Shown here: piece after piece, positions 9,331 to 21,242 of the stretch
Layout: every line of letters begins with the position of its first letter
Position numbering within the stretch: the stretch's first letter is position 1
DNA from: Holtermannia corniformis
Lineage: Eukaryota > Basidiomycota > Tremellomycetes > Holtermanniales
DNA: 64,000 nucleotides
Assembly (NCBI GenBank): GCA_001599935.1
Contig: BCIJ01000032.1
Location: 94,962 to 158,961, forward strand
Direction: 5' to 3'
Program-made: the position numbers and the translations under genes
The notes under the pieces: generated by a model
The model's database searches: none
What the model saw: only the letters and a program-made list of their open reading frames with translations
What the model was told of the DNA's origin: nothing

Positions 9331-11774
9331 CTACGCATGACCGCCCATCATACGACCCCAGTTGCCGAGTTCAACGCTGAGCACGTTGGAGCCGGTCTCC
9401 TTAAAGTACTGCACAATCTCGTACGGCTGCAGCACGCTCCGCACTCTGGCATAGCGCGGATGGGCGCGCGTCGCGGCGTTCTGCGAGGCGCCCACGGGAA
9501 CCAGCAGACCGAGTGAGATCAGCTGATCGTACGCCTGACTGCGTGAGCGAGACCAGTGCTCGTCCTTCGGACACACACCTTTCGCATGATCGTTGCAGAC
9601 CAGCGCGTCTTGCCGCTGCCGACGAGTTTGGTGCGTGCAAAGCGCTGGTACTCTGACTCAACCTGCGCAAAGTTGAACTCTTCGCGACCCGCATAGGCCA
9701 GGTGCTTGCCGACAATCAGAGTGGCGAGCGAAGGATGCGACAGGCCTGGCGGTCAGCTCGGCTCAAGATCGCAACGTCAACACTCACCCTTGAGCTTCTC
9801 GGCCGTATCGCCCCAGCCGCTACATTGGATCTGCTCCTTGATGGCGGCCACGACACTCGAGGCTGTCAGTCCAGTCTGATTGCCCGCAAGAGCGTTGACG
9901 AGGGCGGCAATCTGACCAGCTTCAGCAACTCGACACCTTTGGCTCGCACACTCACGATCGGACGATGACACAATCGCACGTCTGTTATCAAGCCAGCCAC
10001 CGAATCCATTTGCACTCGAAACCAGGGGTCGGCCAGTAATGTCTGCAAAGTTTAGAAGAGACAGTAGTGTCGATGGACTCGCCTCGACCTCTTTCAACCA
10101 GTCAGACGGGCTCGCATCGACCGGCGTGTCAGGTAGACCGCGGCGAAGCACCGTTTCCCAGCCATCTTGCTCGACGAGCGGGGACACCACGCGCATGATC
10201 CGATGTGAGAACCGAGACTTGACGCGCTTCTCGAGCAGTAGTAGGGTGTCCTGGTACGTCGATCAGCTCATCCGCGGCTGCACTTTGACTAGCACGCACT
10301 ACCCGCGATGTGATACCGACCACTGCGAGCCCTCGGCCAGAGGCAGCGCCCAGCCCAGTGTTGACACTCTGAGCCACGTCCACTGAAAGTGTCAGCGGAT
10401 GAACGCAAGGCCTTGATCTGCCCGTACGTAAACAGTATAGTAGCGCTTGCCGGGGGTGATCGGTGAACAGTTCGAATTGCTCCATGATGACAATGATGGC
10501 TCGTGGCGATGGACACGTGAGACGAGCGAGCAGATGAGAAGGCAAAGTCGTCGGTGCGTAATCCTGGGCGCCGTCAGAGATGTATCTGTGTAGTGTTTTG
10601 CGTCGTACCTCGTCTGCTCCGTCCGCTTCTGCTGCATCGTCGTCGTCTGAGCGCCCCTCGGCCTCGCCAATCTGCCGTCCCATCTCTCGTATGGCGAGAC
10701 GATCATTCGTGTGAATGAGGCCCGATAATCGCACGATGATGGGTTGCTTTTGCTTCACACTTTGCGTAGTGATGCGAGCCAGGGCATGGCTCACTGTCTA
10801 GCAGGGGCGTCAGCATGATGCAATACAACAGAAGCAAGCATACCAGAGTCTTGCCACTGCCCCTCGCACCTATGACAAGGCAGCTGTTACCTTCACCTTT
10901 GTCGACGGTGCCTGCGAGCAAGTTGAACAGGCCTTGCAGTGCTTCGGAATTTAGGTCGGTACTGGCCCGGTCCCGTGCAGGTCCAAGTCGTCTGAGCACC
11001 CGGCGATACGCTCCAGAGCGCTCTGCGTCCATGACCGTCACACCGACGGGATCCTTCACTTCGCTGCTGTTGTCTGATAGATTCGCCTCCGCCAGATTGT
11101 CCAGTACTCGTGGACGGATCTCACGCGTTGGACCCTCTTTCAACTCCTCCGTGCCATCGTCTCCCGGATCACCGTACTCATCCGGCTCATGGACACCCTG
11201 GCGCAGCATCGTTCGTCCACTGCGTAGAGCTACTGGTGCAGTGTGGTCACCGGTAAACATGAAGTTGCGGGCCTCTCGCTGCTTGGCAGATGCCTCGTTG
11301 CTCAAGAACATTTCCCGAGAGATGTTGTTCGTTACCTCGCTTGCGGCTTTGACATGGAACGGGTTGTCGTCGTCCTCGTCGCCGCCATTCTTGACGGTGT
11401 TACCGTCCTTCTGCCTTTTCCCTCTCAATGCACCCGTTATGGACGACTCGGCTGAAGCGTTGATGCTGGGCTCCATTGGCCTGCGCAGGGTCAGACCCAA
11501 GTTCACTAAGACGGTCCGTTACACACGAATTCGCGTCGCGAGCCGCCAAGCTGGCACGCGTCTTTCGCCTATAGGCAGATCTGGGCAAGCTTTCCGAGCT
11601 GTCGTGCACAAGTTTGCGCCGTTTCGTCCCCGGAGGTGACACCTGGTAGCCCGACGGGGTTTGGACGACAATGCACTCTCGTTCGTCCCCATCGTCCTCC
11701 TTGTGCTCGCTGACTTGCACCTTCCTACGCTGAGACATCTTCCGCGGTGTGGTGCTTGCTCCCCTTGGCGCCAT
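9331..11774 (-). CDS. ORC4: Origin recognition complex subunit 4
   Basis: This gene encodes a multi-exon AAA+ ATPase-like subunit of the six-protein origin recognition complex. A long basic, disordered N-terminal region (MAPRGASTTPRKMSQRRK...) precedes the core. Walker A reads GARGSGKT. It is followed by VRLSGLIHTNDRLAIREMGRQ, typical of Orc4, and IIVIMEQFELFTDHPRQALLY, the Walker B region. The core ends with LLLLEKRVKSRFSHRIM (sensor/R-finger segment), and a C-terminal winged-helix region ends ELGNWGRMMGGHA. The Walker B acidic pair of many Orc4 proteins (DE) reads EQ here. Introns proposed by frame continuity include one near 11527-11482, one after GSGKTL, one within LLYCLLDV, and one before DTLLLLEKR. 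Confidence 0.9.
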
Positions 11775-11915
11775 GATGATGTTGGGCGAGCAATGAATGA
11801 ACTACAATCGACCAACGCGAGCTGCAGGCACGGACACGGTGTTTTCATGTGACGGATTGTGCAGCTTCCTTTCACGAAAGCCTAGGGGCATGCCCAATAC
11901 GCGTCCCTATGTACC

Positions 11916-14900
11916 TCACGCTCCGCCCGTCTGTCTCAGACGCTCCTCGCCAGCGAACTCAATCTTCTTGAGACTCTTCTTGAGATGTTGCGGCGCCTTG
12001 ACGTTGGGTCGCTTGCCTTCGAGCCAGCCTTCAAACTCGGCGCGGACAAGCGACAGCTCGGACGTGATGGGCAATTGGCTGTCTGCTCGCGCCAGCTCTG
12101 GGTTGAGCAGGAGATCAAAAAGCTTATTCCACAGATCGCCTTGCCAGTACTGCAACCATGAGTTGCTGTGCTACTTCGGAACCGCGGTGCTCACCCTCTT
12201 CAGAGGCGAACCAATTTTGTACCTCTTTGCACCTTGTGAATCGACGAGGGCCTCGGTGGTGATGTACTTGCCAAACAGGAGGCAGTATGCAATGCTTGCA
12301 AGCCCAAAGTAATCGGTTTGGTAACTCCATGGGCGACCTTCGCGGATCTCCACGCAGTCTCTCGCGTCGGTGGGCCAGTCCGCCACAAACGTCTGCTGCT
12401 CCTTGCCCGGGTAGAGTGAAAGATCGATTGCGCGACCGAAGTCAATCAGTCGCACACCCTTGTACGACCAACCGTTACCGCCCGTAGCGTCATACAGATC
12501 GGACCAGTCGCCAACCCCTTTGGGTACGGCCTCGAGTCGTACGAGACAGTTGTCAATCTTGAGATCACCGTGAAGGAACCCCGCCGTGTGCAGATTCTCG
12601 ACGACGCGTAGTAGCTCGACCACAAAGAACGCTGCTACGCCTTCCTCGACCGCTGGGGTTCCGTCGCTGACTCGATTCTTGACCGCGGCGTTCACGACGT
12701 CGAGCAAGGTGCCCTGAGAGGCGTAGTCGAGAACCAAGAAGCTCTCGTCCTCGTATGCGTACAGTGCACGCGGCGTGATGATTGAGCTCTGCATCGCCTC
12801 GGGAAGGCGGGCGTGAATGCGGTTGAGCAACATCGCTTCCCAAACATTCGTTGGGGTCTCGACCTTGACGGCTGCGAGGCAACCATACAGGTCGTCCACC
12901 TCGTCATCGTCATCGCTGCTTACGCTCTGTGCGTCCAAGATCCTATCTCGAGCAGCGATGTCGGTCATGAGGAAGACTGCGCCGAAGCCGCCTTCGCCAA
13001 TCTTTGACCGGAGCTCGTACGCTTCATCGCCGAGGTCAATCACTGACGGCTTGTCGTCCACAGGTGTGCGCGAATTGGCACTGGCTCTGCGCTGCTTGGT
13101 CTTGACCGTCTTTTGCAGAGCATCGAGGCGGCCAGACGGAGTGCCACGGAGGTCTCGGACGAAGCCAAGAGCAAACAATGGTGGATCCATTTGGGCCACG
13201 AGTTGTGACCGGATTTCGTCATCACCGGCATTGCAAGGGTTTAGCAGGTCGATCGAGCTCGACTGGTGATCGCTTTTGATGCCCGCGACGACAGAGGGTG
13301 GTTGCTGTGTTTCGCCAACTCCATTCCCGCCGGGAAGGTCTTCGAGCACCAATGTCGCGGCAGCTGAATTCATTCCCTCGGTTCGTTGCTCAATGGTGTA
13401 GCCTTGTGACACATTGAAGGGGGATTCCGGATCAACAACACCGGATGAGTCACATGATGCAGGCTTGAACGGATTGCCCGGGCTCCTCGTCGAGTTATCA
13501 CGCCCGTCTGCTTCCAAGACCGGTGTCAAGTCTGCAACGGCGAAAGCGGCGTCCTCCTGATCGTCAAAGACCCGCAGATCGGAGAACCCGATGCTCGACA
13601 CCGAATTTGCGCCGAAAGCAGTGTTTTGAGACGATCGCATGGTGGTGTATTCGCACGTCCGCTCAGTGATTGGCGTCATCTCGTGGATATTGAAGCGCCG
13701 TCTCCGGGGCACATCTTTGTCGTCTTCGGCTAGCTCCTGGAGATACTCCTCGTGCACTTCCTCTGGTGGGTCCAGTTGCTGCTCTGCAAGCGCATAATGT
13801 CGTTTTCCCGTCACCACTGGGGTGGCAAAAGCATTGTACGGCACGCGGGACGAGGAGGCTGTGTTTGGCGAGAGAGCGTCCTCGGGCTCTTCGGTGAGAA
13901 CCTCAAACGCCCTAGCTTTAGCTGGGCCGAGTGGCGTTCGAGCCGCAAGAGCAGTTCGCGCTGCCAACGGGTTTCGACCTGGAGTGGTTCCTGTGCTGCC
14001 ACGAGGCGCGGTCGTGGGTGCACAATCATTTTCGTTGGTGAAGATCTGCATCTTGGGCGGTGGTTGGGATCGAGCGTGAAGGCCCTGCCCTGGCATCGGT
14101 GTTGGCGTCGGTGGTACAGTATCCGTGACGGCGGCCATGCGAATCGCACCCGATGGCAACGGGGTAGGCATTGGCTGGCCAAGTACATCGCCATCCTCGC
14201 CCGAGCTTTCGTGGTCGTCTTCGTCGGACGATTCTTCATAAGGATCGTGACGGTCGCCATGAATCGTCTGATTGAACATGCCGTAAACGTCTTGATCCGC
14301 CAGCTTGGTATTCACGGTGGGGGATGGCCTTGCGGTAGTTTTGACGGGCTTTGGCGTGGTTGCTGGCAGTGATTGAGCAAAGTCTTGACCTCAACATGAC
14401 AACTCACTTCCCGGTCGGTGCCACTCTCGCTCCCAGTCGGCGATGTCACCTCGCCAGTCTTTGCCCAGCAAGCCGAGCTTACGCGCGCGTACCTCTTCAA
14501 AGCTCCACTCGTCGCCATCGCGGTGAACCTCGTCCCAATCAAACATGCGTCGTTCAACCTTGCCAGTCGCCGTCTTGACCTCGCGCCCGCCTGCTGGGAC
14601 CTCCCATGGCTCTTTGACAAACGCTGTCGAGCTCTTTGTGAGCTTTGGAAGCCTTTTGCGCATTTGAGGCGGCGGTGGAAGTGATACCGTGGCAGGGAAA
14701 GTGGCTGATACGAGGCCTGAAGTATCATAGTTGCGCAGAGGGTCGAGTCGCAGGAGCTCGGCTTCAGTCATAGGCACCTTGTTCCTCGCGAATACTTCTT
14801 CGGCTTGGTGGACGGAGGACGAGCCGCCCTGGTTCGGTTCAGCCAGCGCGTAGTGACCGTTTCACGACTCACTGCATCCTTGAAGACTTCAACTTTGGGT

Positions 14901-15968
14901 GTTCGCGGTGCGACTTTGACCCTCGCAGCACTCTGCGGCAAGGTCTCGCCCTTCCATGGCACGGGTTCTACTGTGTTCTCCTTGCGCCGTTCGTCACGAG
15001 TGCCAATGTCCGCCCATTCGGACGGCTCGGAAATACATGAAGGACCTGCCTGTTCGTCGGAAAAGATGGACAACTTTGCGGCGTTGTTCTTGGGCGCACG
15101 CGGAGTCTGCTGAGCTTGCCGACCTGGGGTGACAGCCGAGACGGTACCGAGGATTGAGCGCGTGGAAGACCGCACTGGGACATCATCGTCTTCCGGGATC
15201 GCTGCCGAACCCGCTGCAAGCACTCGCTGGAGGAATGCCTTGTGCCGAGTCTGCAGTCGCTCGAGTGGCGCCGCTTTCCGGTTGATTCCGAGCAGGTAGA
15301 TGTTGTCTGCTGCTTTCTTCCTGTGCGTCGTCAGCCGTACTCCTGGCGATGTCTTGTCACTCACCGGCCGAGGCCCTCTGCGGCCGCAGCCCATTCTTCG
15401 TAGAAGACGGCATGCCGGGTCCCAATATCCTTGGCTTCCAAAAAGCTCCAGATCTCCTCGCGGCGCTCAACGTAGCGTGTGTACATGACCCACAGCTTGA
15501 GGTAGCGGATGTCTTGCGAGTACCGGGCGTCGGGTATGAACCTCCGAGTGGTCGATTCCAGTAACGGTAGGATGTGGGCTATCGACGAAGGATAGTGCTG
15601 AACAGTGAAGAGAATGTAGCTGATGTAATTAAGCGAAGGGTTCTGCTCTCCAAACAAGCTCGCACGCACCGCTGATGTGCGTCCAAGACATCCAAGATCC
15701 CGTCGGCCATGTCCTCACCCTCTCGATCTCGCCTCTCAGCCTCTTGAATCTCTGCACGATGTCGATCATGGCCCTCCATTACAACCTTGTCGGCTTCGGG
15801 CTTGTCTGCGACAAACAGCGTCGACAGCGTTGCAGCAGAGCGACCCGACGCGAGCGGCTTGATGTTCTCCTTTTGCGATTCGAGCAGCGCAAAGTCTGTG
15901 ATCGGACCTGTTGGTGGCGACTCGGGCGACCGAGCACGCTGCGGTGCTGGCGAAAAGAGCGACTCCAT
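11916..15968 (-). CDS. BUB1: Bifunctional Mad3/Bub1 (MadBub) spindle-checkpoint kinase
   Basis: The order of domains along the protein is as follows. A KEN box lies at residues 33-35 (LLESQKENIKP, DNA 15864-15872). A Mad3/Bub1 TPR domain follows (RYLKLWVMYTRYVERREEIWSFLEA, HAVFYEEWAAAAEGLGR, APLERLQTRHKAFLQRVL). A second KEN box lies in RRKENTVEPVPWKG (DNA 14975-14983), then a GLEBS-like Bub3-binding segment (EWSFEEVRARKLGLLGKDW). The C-terminal kinase domain has glycine loop GEGGFGAV, AAVKVE lysine, HGDLKIDN catalytic loop (about 12549-12572) and DFGRA. The last exon begins YWQGDLWNKLFDLLLNP after an intron at about 12190-12145. Mad3 features (two KENs) and an intact Bub1 kinase therefore sit in one protein, as in unduplicated fungal lineages. 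It should delay anaphase by inhibiting APC/C-Cdc20 and phosphorylating H2A at kinetochores. Confidence 0.92.
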
Positions 15969-16110
15969 GCTGCCGCTCGAGAAACAGCAACAGAGCTGAA
16001 CGACGATCAGCAAGAGTGATTTGTTTTGACCGCCGCGACGAGTTACGTAACACGTGAAAGTGGCAGCAGGCAATCGTCTACATGCATCTATGGCCACACA
16101 CATCTCAACC

Positions 16111-17487
16111 TCAAGCAGAGGCGAGAGCCGGTGAAAAGTCCCACGGACGGGCTACAAGAGCGGCCGGGATGAACCTGGGGTCATCAGCGGGATGAGCTGC
16201 GGTTCTACCTAGAGCACTGACCACGTCGCGGCACACACGACGCCCTCGCCGCGGTCTTGCGCCTTGAGCATTGCCCACCTTGAGGTCTGATTAGTGCAGG
16301 TTCTACTGATGCGGACTCTACGAACTCGGTTTCGACAAAGCGTGAGAGGACGCCGACAAAGGGGGCGAGTTCACGCGTACCGCCCGGAACGGCAAACACG
16401 ACGACGCTGAGCAAGTTGAGGATCGAGACGGAAATGCTCTTGACGCGTGAGAGGTAGGCGAGTGTCGGAGGTGGCTGCAGGCTCAGCCGAGTCAGGCAAA
16501 CCCCCAAGGCCAGACGCACCATTGCGAGCTCAAAGCCCCACCAGTCTGCTTGATGTCAGATCCGTGACTCGGCGAGCTGCTCGGGCACGTACAAGTATAG
16601 ACGCTAAGCCGGTCGACGGGCGGTGTGATGCCGCTATGGTCTGCAACGCCGGCAAGCCTGTAGATCTTGCCCTCGGCGTTGAGCAGCGCCTCGAAGCCCT
16701 TGCGTAGAGTCTCGGGCGAGGGCAGCGCACCCGCAAGCGGCCGGCGGAGAGAATACGCTGACGCGGGCAGAAAGAGTCCGAGTGGGATCTCTGCAACTTG
16801 CGCTGGTCCTGTCGAAACCTCGTAACAGTCTCCAGTTGGCTGAGAAAAGCCAGCCTGGTCCAGCAACGAGATCAACAGTGGCAAGCGCGAGGTCGGAGTT
16901 GCCGGTGAGTCTGGCAGGAAAGGGTGCATGCTCCCGTGCGAATCGATAAGTTGTGATGCCGCATCATCGTCGCAGTCGAGGCAGACTGCGCGGCAAAGGG
17001 TCCCGAGGCTCGATCGAGCCAGCGTCTCGGTACTGACGGGTGTCAACGCTCGCGCCTTGGAGATGACCAAGCTGGCATCTTTGGGTATGAGAAGCTGCCT
17101 CCTGAGGCTCGCCACGTCTTTGGGTGTCAAGCGATGCGGCGGCTTGAGCTTGGACTTTGTTTTGCGCGGCCAACTGTTGGCTTTGACCTTGTTGGACGAT
17201 GCTCGCTCAAAGTTGTGAGCGTCGCTGAGACCAAGTACCGGTGTCGTGTCGTGACGCGTTGCTGGCTTGCGCGCCTGCTGTGGCGGCTCGAGGATGAGTT
17301 GGCGCAGGGCCTCGGCCGCGCGCACTGCTTTTTTCTCCCTGCTGCGGCTGATGCGCAGGGCTTTGGACGGAACACCTCCCGAGTCGATACGTGCCCGCTT
17401 GGTAGGAGTCAGAGTCACCAGCGGTGAGTCGGGCAGCCTGTCAAACGGGCGCTTGCTACCTCGGGCGAGGAATGCCAGGACGGGCAT
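16111..17487 (-). CDS. Conserved-looking fungal protein with YWWGFEL motif, function unknown
   Basis: Four exons can be joined in one frame. A long basic first exon starts MPVLAFLARGSKRPFDRLPDS and carries TPTKRARID, a likely nuclear signal. An intron starting gtacgtgcccg then creates YTYWWGFELAM. The next intron (gttcgtag...cctcaag, with ctaat branch site) gives VETEWAMLKAQDRGEGVVCAATW. The last exon reads FIPAALVARPWDFSPALASA. The middle holds short hydrophobic helices (SVSILNLLSVVVFAVPGG). The YWWG...QDRGxGVVCAATW...PRPWDF signature resembles an uncharacterised fungal family I recall, but I cannot name a function. It is tandem to and 142 bp upstream of BUB1. The donor GTTCGT is weak. Confidence 0.65.
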
Positions 17488-18326
17488 GTCAGGACAAGTA
17501 AAGTCAGTACCGACTGGTCGTCAGTCTAGAGTCAAGCACCTCGTTTGTCAGTCGAGCATCTATGCATCCTGCGGGCCTGCTTGCCATCCGTCAGTGCGAT
17601 TCCCAACTGAGCCCAGTGGATGCTGATCCAACGCGTGCCGCCGGTCAAGTCCGGTGCTGGGGCGGCGGCTGTGCCTTTGCTGTTTTCTCGGGGAACAGGG
17701 CGCGATGACGACGTGCGGGCTTTTTCTGACCGGCCGGCCAATCGGGCGTGGGCCGTGAGATATTCCGGGGTCGGTGGCGTACTAGGCTTGTCGCTTGCCG
17801 CATAGCACCGCAGTAGGCGTGCGGATAGTGGCGCGGGTTTTAACTCGGTGCGCGGTCCCCTCGAATCATTGTTTCGGTGCGAAGCCGTGCGCTCCCCAGT
17901 GGGAGCACCCGCCCTGTGCTCACCAAACTTCTATCCTCACCGTGGTCGCACTGCTCGAGGTCGCCAACGTCGATCCTCCATCGCGCAAACACAGCGGACA
18001 TCAGTGATCAGTCAGCAATGTGGCTCTAGTCGCTTGGCAGCACCAGCACTGCCTCGTTGCCAGCCCAGACCGGCGCTCGACCGGCGCTCATATCAGCCTC
18101 AGTTGGCACCGACATACATCTCCGAACCCGATGCTGGCCGCGCTCTCCTTTCTCTCGCGCTCGGTCTAGCCACGGTCGGATCGTCTAGATCGCCTGCTCC
18201 ACGAACCGTGTCTGCTTTCCATCGCCATCTGGGCCCGAGTGAGTCAGCACTTTGGAGCATTCTACATTCGGGTTTTCAGTTTCGGTTCGCGCGCCGGCAC
18301 TGTCGATCCGCACCGCCTTCGCCACC
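17488..18326. promoter_or_regulatory. Divergent promoter region
   Basis: This 839-bp stretch without a supported gene lies between two divergently transcribed genes. Reading frames are short and GC-biased. No specific binding site could be supported. Confidence 0.4.
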
Positions 18327-20556
18327 ATGGCATTCCTGTCGCCAACCAAGGAGACTCTAGCCTCGTACCACTCGCCACCGCCATCCATCGCACCTCCACC
18401 CGTGTCCGTTGCCCGCAACCCGGCCATCAATCAGTTTCCCAAGCGGCCGTTGCCCAGCGCACTGTCGAGAATGTCCTCCTCGTCGACGGAATCCGAGGCG
18501 TATTCGGACGATCCGGTCTCGCTCCAGTCGTTCTCAGACTCGCACGCGTACCACCCAGCCGCGGCGCTTCATTCGTACCCGGCATTCCTCGCTCACCATG
18601 CCTCGCCACCCGCGTCACCCATCACCTCGCCGACGGGTGCCCACCCCATCTCACTGCTGACGGCGCTGCTCAACAACTCGAACATGTGCAAGGGCGCGGA
18701 ACGCAAGGACTCGAATGCCACCATATCGACGGCCGCCCCGTCGACTGTCCCAAGTCCGATTAGCAGCTGCAGCGGATGGCAGGGCCGTACGGCGCCCATT
18801 CTCCGGCGTGGCAGTGCGAGCGCGAGCTCGGACGGTGCTGGCTACGGCTTGGCAGAACACGGCCTCGGCTTTGAATGTGGCCTTGCCAAAGTCGAAGAGA
18901 AACGGGAGCGCATCGGATGGGCAGACGGTGTCGAGACGGTCCCTGTGAGCGTCTTCTGCCTTGTCCTGAGCTACCCCTGACTGTACTTAGCCGGCCTCGG
19001 TTGTTAACAAACCAGCCCGCGCTTGCACACTCAAGTTTGCCGTCTCTTGCGCAGTCGACAAACCCCCGCAAGCGGCCTCACGGAGGACATCGGCCTCGAG
19101 CTCGGGACGGCCAGTGTCACCGTTTGCCGACATACACAGCTTGTCACCGGCTGTTATCGACGACGAGGATGAGGACGCACTCGAGGATGACGAGGATGAC
19201 GAGGATGAGGACGACGAGGACGACGAGGACGACGTCGACGTCGAGGCGTCTAGCAGTTTGCAAGACGCTCACGACGCAACATTTCGCTTGCAGCCCACCC
19301 CCGAAGTCGACGAAGACGATGTCGACCTTGATGTCGACCTGGGATACGAAGAGGACGAGGAGGACGGGTTCACGAGCGATGAAGACGCCGCGTTGGCGGT
19401 CACGTACGCCAACCGCAGGCTCTCTGCATCTGCATGCATGGCAGACTGCCCACGCCGCGAGCTCAAAGCGCCTGCTGCCTTGCCTCGAACCCCGCACTCG
19501 TCGCCTGTGCACCGCCACGCCGTTCTTGCGCCATCGTGCAATCCAAACTTTCCATTCGCCAGACCGACCAATTACCGCCGGCGCAGGCTCCATACCGAGA
19601 TATCGCCGGACAAGGAGCCCGCCCCGGCTCTGCTCCCGCCCCCACCCCGTCGGGGACGCGGTCATATCCAGGTCGTTGACGTTTCCGACAGCAAAAAGGC
19701 TACGTGCTCGCGGCACTGCAGCCCACCGCCTGCTCTGCGCGAAAAGAGTCGAAGTGTGGCCCCACCGGCCGGTCAGAGCCCTTCAGCGCGCAACCTACAC
19801 CACCGGCGGGTAGCGAGCGAAAGCCCTCGCAAGGCCGGCCGGCGCCGTGCGGGTAGCCCCATGCCGCCCAGACTGGCAGTGGACGAGGATGAAGACGAAG
19901 ATGAAGCCGAGGCCGCGATCGAGGTCACACCGCCTGTCCGCCGTGGTATCGGTGGCTGGCGGAGTGATGACTCGCTGTTCACGCCGTCTCAACGGCCTGC
20001 ACCCCTGCAGCCGTGCCGCAAGGCTTCTCTACCCATTGCGGTTGCGCGCGAGCCCTCGCCCGGTGACAGCTTTGTCATGGTCGAACCACCGAGCGCCAGC
20101 GCCGCAGTCGAGATTAGCGGCGTACGTGACATGCTTCGTCGCGCGTCGGTCCACCTTCCTGGCTTTCGCCACCCATCCGAGTCTGCCATCGAGCCGACAT
20201 CGGTCACGCCCAAAGCGCCCAGTGCTACATTGCCCACTTCACCGGTGCTGCGCCCAACATCGTGCTTCCCTGCCGTCGACGACACGCCCGCGACCGGGAT
20301 CGCACTCTCAACCTCACTCGGCGGCTCGAGCCCCATCGCCGAGCGCCTCCATCGTACCCTCGCAACCCAACCTATCACCAACGGCGCATACGTCGCACGC
20401 GCCGCCTCGCTCGGCTCGCGCGCAGTCGCGTTCGCGCCGCATTCACCGCCACTGTGCACCGGCCTGTCTGCAGACGAAGTCGGTCTACATCGCAGTCAAC
20501 CACTGCCATGTCCTCGAACCGGTCTGCCCATGCGTCGTCGCCGCGTCCAAATCTAG
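18327..20556 (+). CDS. Acidic, serine-rich protein of unknown function
   Basis: Two exons (18327-18944 and 18991-20556) give 727 residues. The start is in CACCATGG. Exon 1 encodes a Ser/Pro-rich region ending in GRTAPILRRGS...GLGFECGLAKVEEKRERIGW. The splice joins ETVP to PASVVNKPARACTLKFAV, after which comes a very acidic tract (DNA about 19156-19245, nearly all Asp/Glu) and a second acidic run at 19885-19915. Several RRAS, RRGS and SPRK motifs look like kinase sites. A C-terminal arginine-rich end reads GLPMRRRRVQI. The acidic/basic alternation suggests a nuclear or regulatory protein, but no domain was identified. Confidence 0.7.
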
Positions 20557-20784
20557 AGTCAGCCTTTGTCTACTGTGTGGTATAGAAGTTTGAGCGGCGT
20601 CGTTTTTGTTATCGTAATCATCTTTGTAGCTTCGTATTGCAGAGCACGCATCATGCATTCCTGCGCACAAGCTTGCAATGTCGGTACCGTGGACACACGC
20701 ATGTATAGATGAACTCGGCCACTTTGAACAGGCCGTTGCATCCAGTCGGTGCGCAATACCCTAGCGGGCACACGCTGAACTTGA

Positions 20785-21242
20785 CTACTGGGTTGTGACC
20801 TTGCCGTCGGCTTCTACTCGCACTTGTCAGTCTCCCACTCGCTGCCGCGCAACATGGACGGACCGATGTTGTGCACGACGGGATGGGCCGCCAAGTCCTG
20901 GATGTCATCAAACGTGTCGTCCTCGACATCAACGGCCAGGAAGGGAAAGACTGAGACACGGCCGCGGCGTCAGCACCGCACGCGGTCCACCGAGCTCGGA
21001 CGGACTCGCCGAGTCGCTGTGGTCCTTGGTGACCTTGCCACCTGTGAGACACGGTCTCGGTCAGTTTCGGGTGACAGACAGGCGAGGCCGTGCGCAACGA
21101 GGGACCTACCTTTGTCCTGGATGGTCTGGACCAGCGCCGCCTTGTCTTCCTTGGACGCAGTCTTGCTGAGCTGGACGATGACTGGCTAGTGTTCAGTTGT
21201 CCGCACCGAGCGGTCGATCATGGACTGACTGCTTTGGACCAT
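20785..21242 (-). CDS. Peptidase inhibitor I9-type protein (proteinase B inhibitor-like)
   Basis: A small protein of about 75 residues assembled from about five short exons. The core reads VIVQLSKTASKEDKAALVQ, then TIQDKGGKVTKDHSD, FPFLAVDVEDDTFDD, IQDLAAHPVVHNI and finally VEADGKVTTQ. This is the propeptide-like I9 fold of yeast Pbi2, a cytosolic/vacuolar inhibitor of subtilisin-type proteinase B. The last junction (ATCG|gtccgtcc...gtgcgag|TAGAAGCC) makes the typical C terminus. The start is uncertain: either ATG at 21242 followed at once by an intron, or a nearby ATG. It shares its upstream region with trehalose phosphorylase. Confidence 0.75.

Noticed and set aside
13752..14372. 206-codon plus-strand frame
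   Set aside because: Antisense to the disordered middle of the BUB1 gene; no family features, biased composition mirrors the coding strand.
19847..20593. 248-codon plus-strand frame
   Set aside because: Overlaps the better supported acidic protein in another frame; Arg/Pro/Ser-rich shadow.
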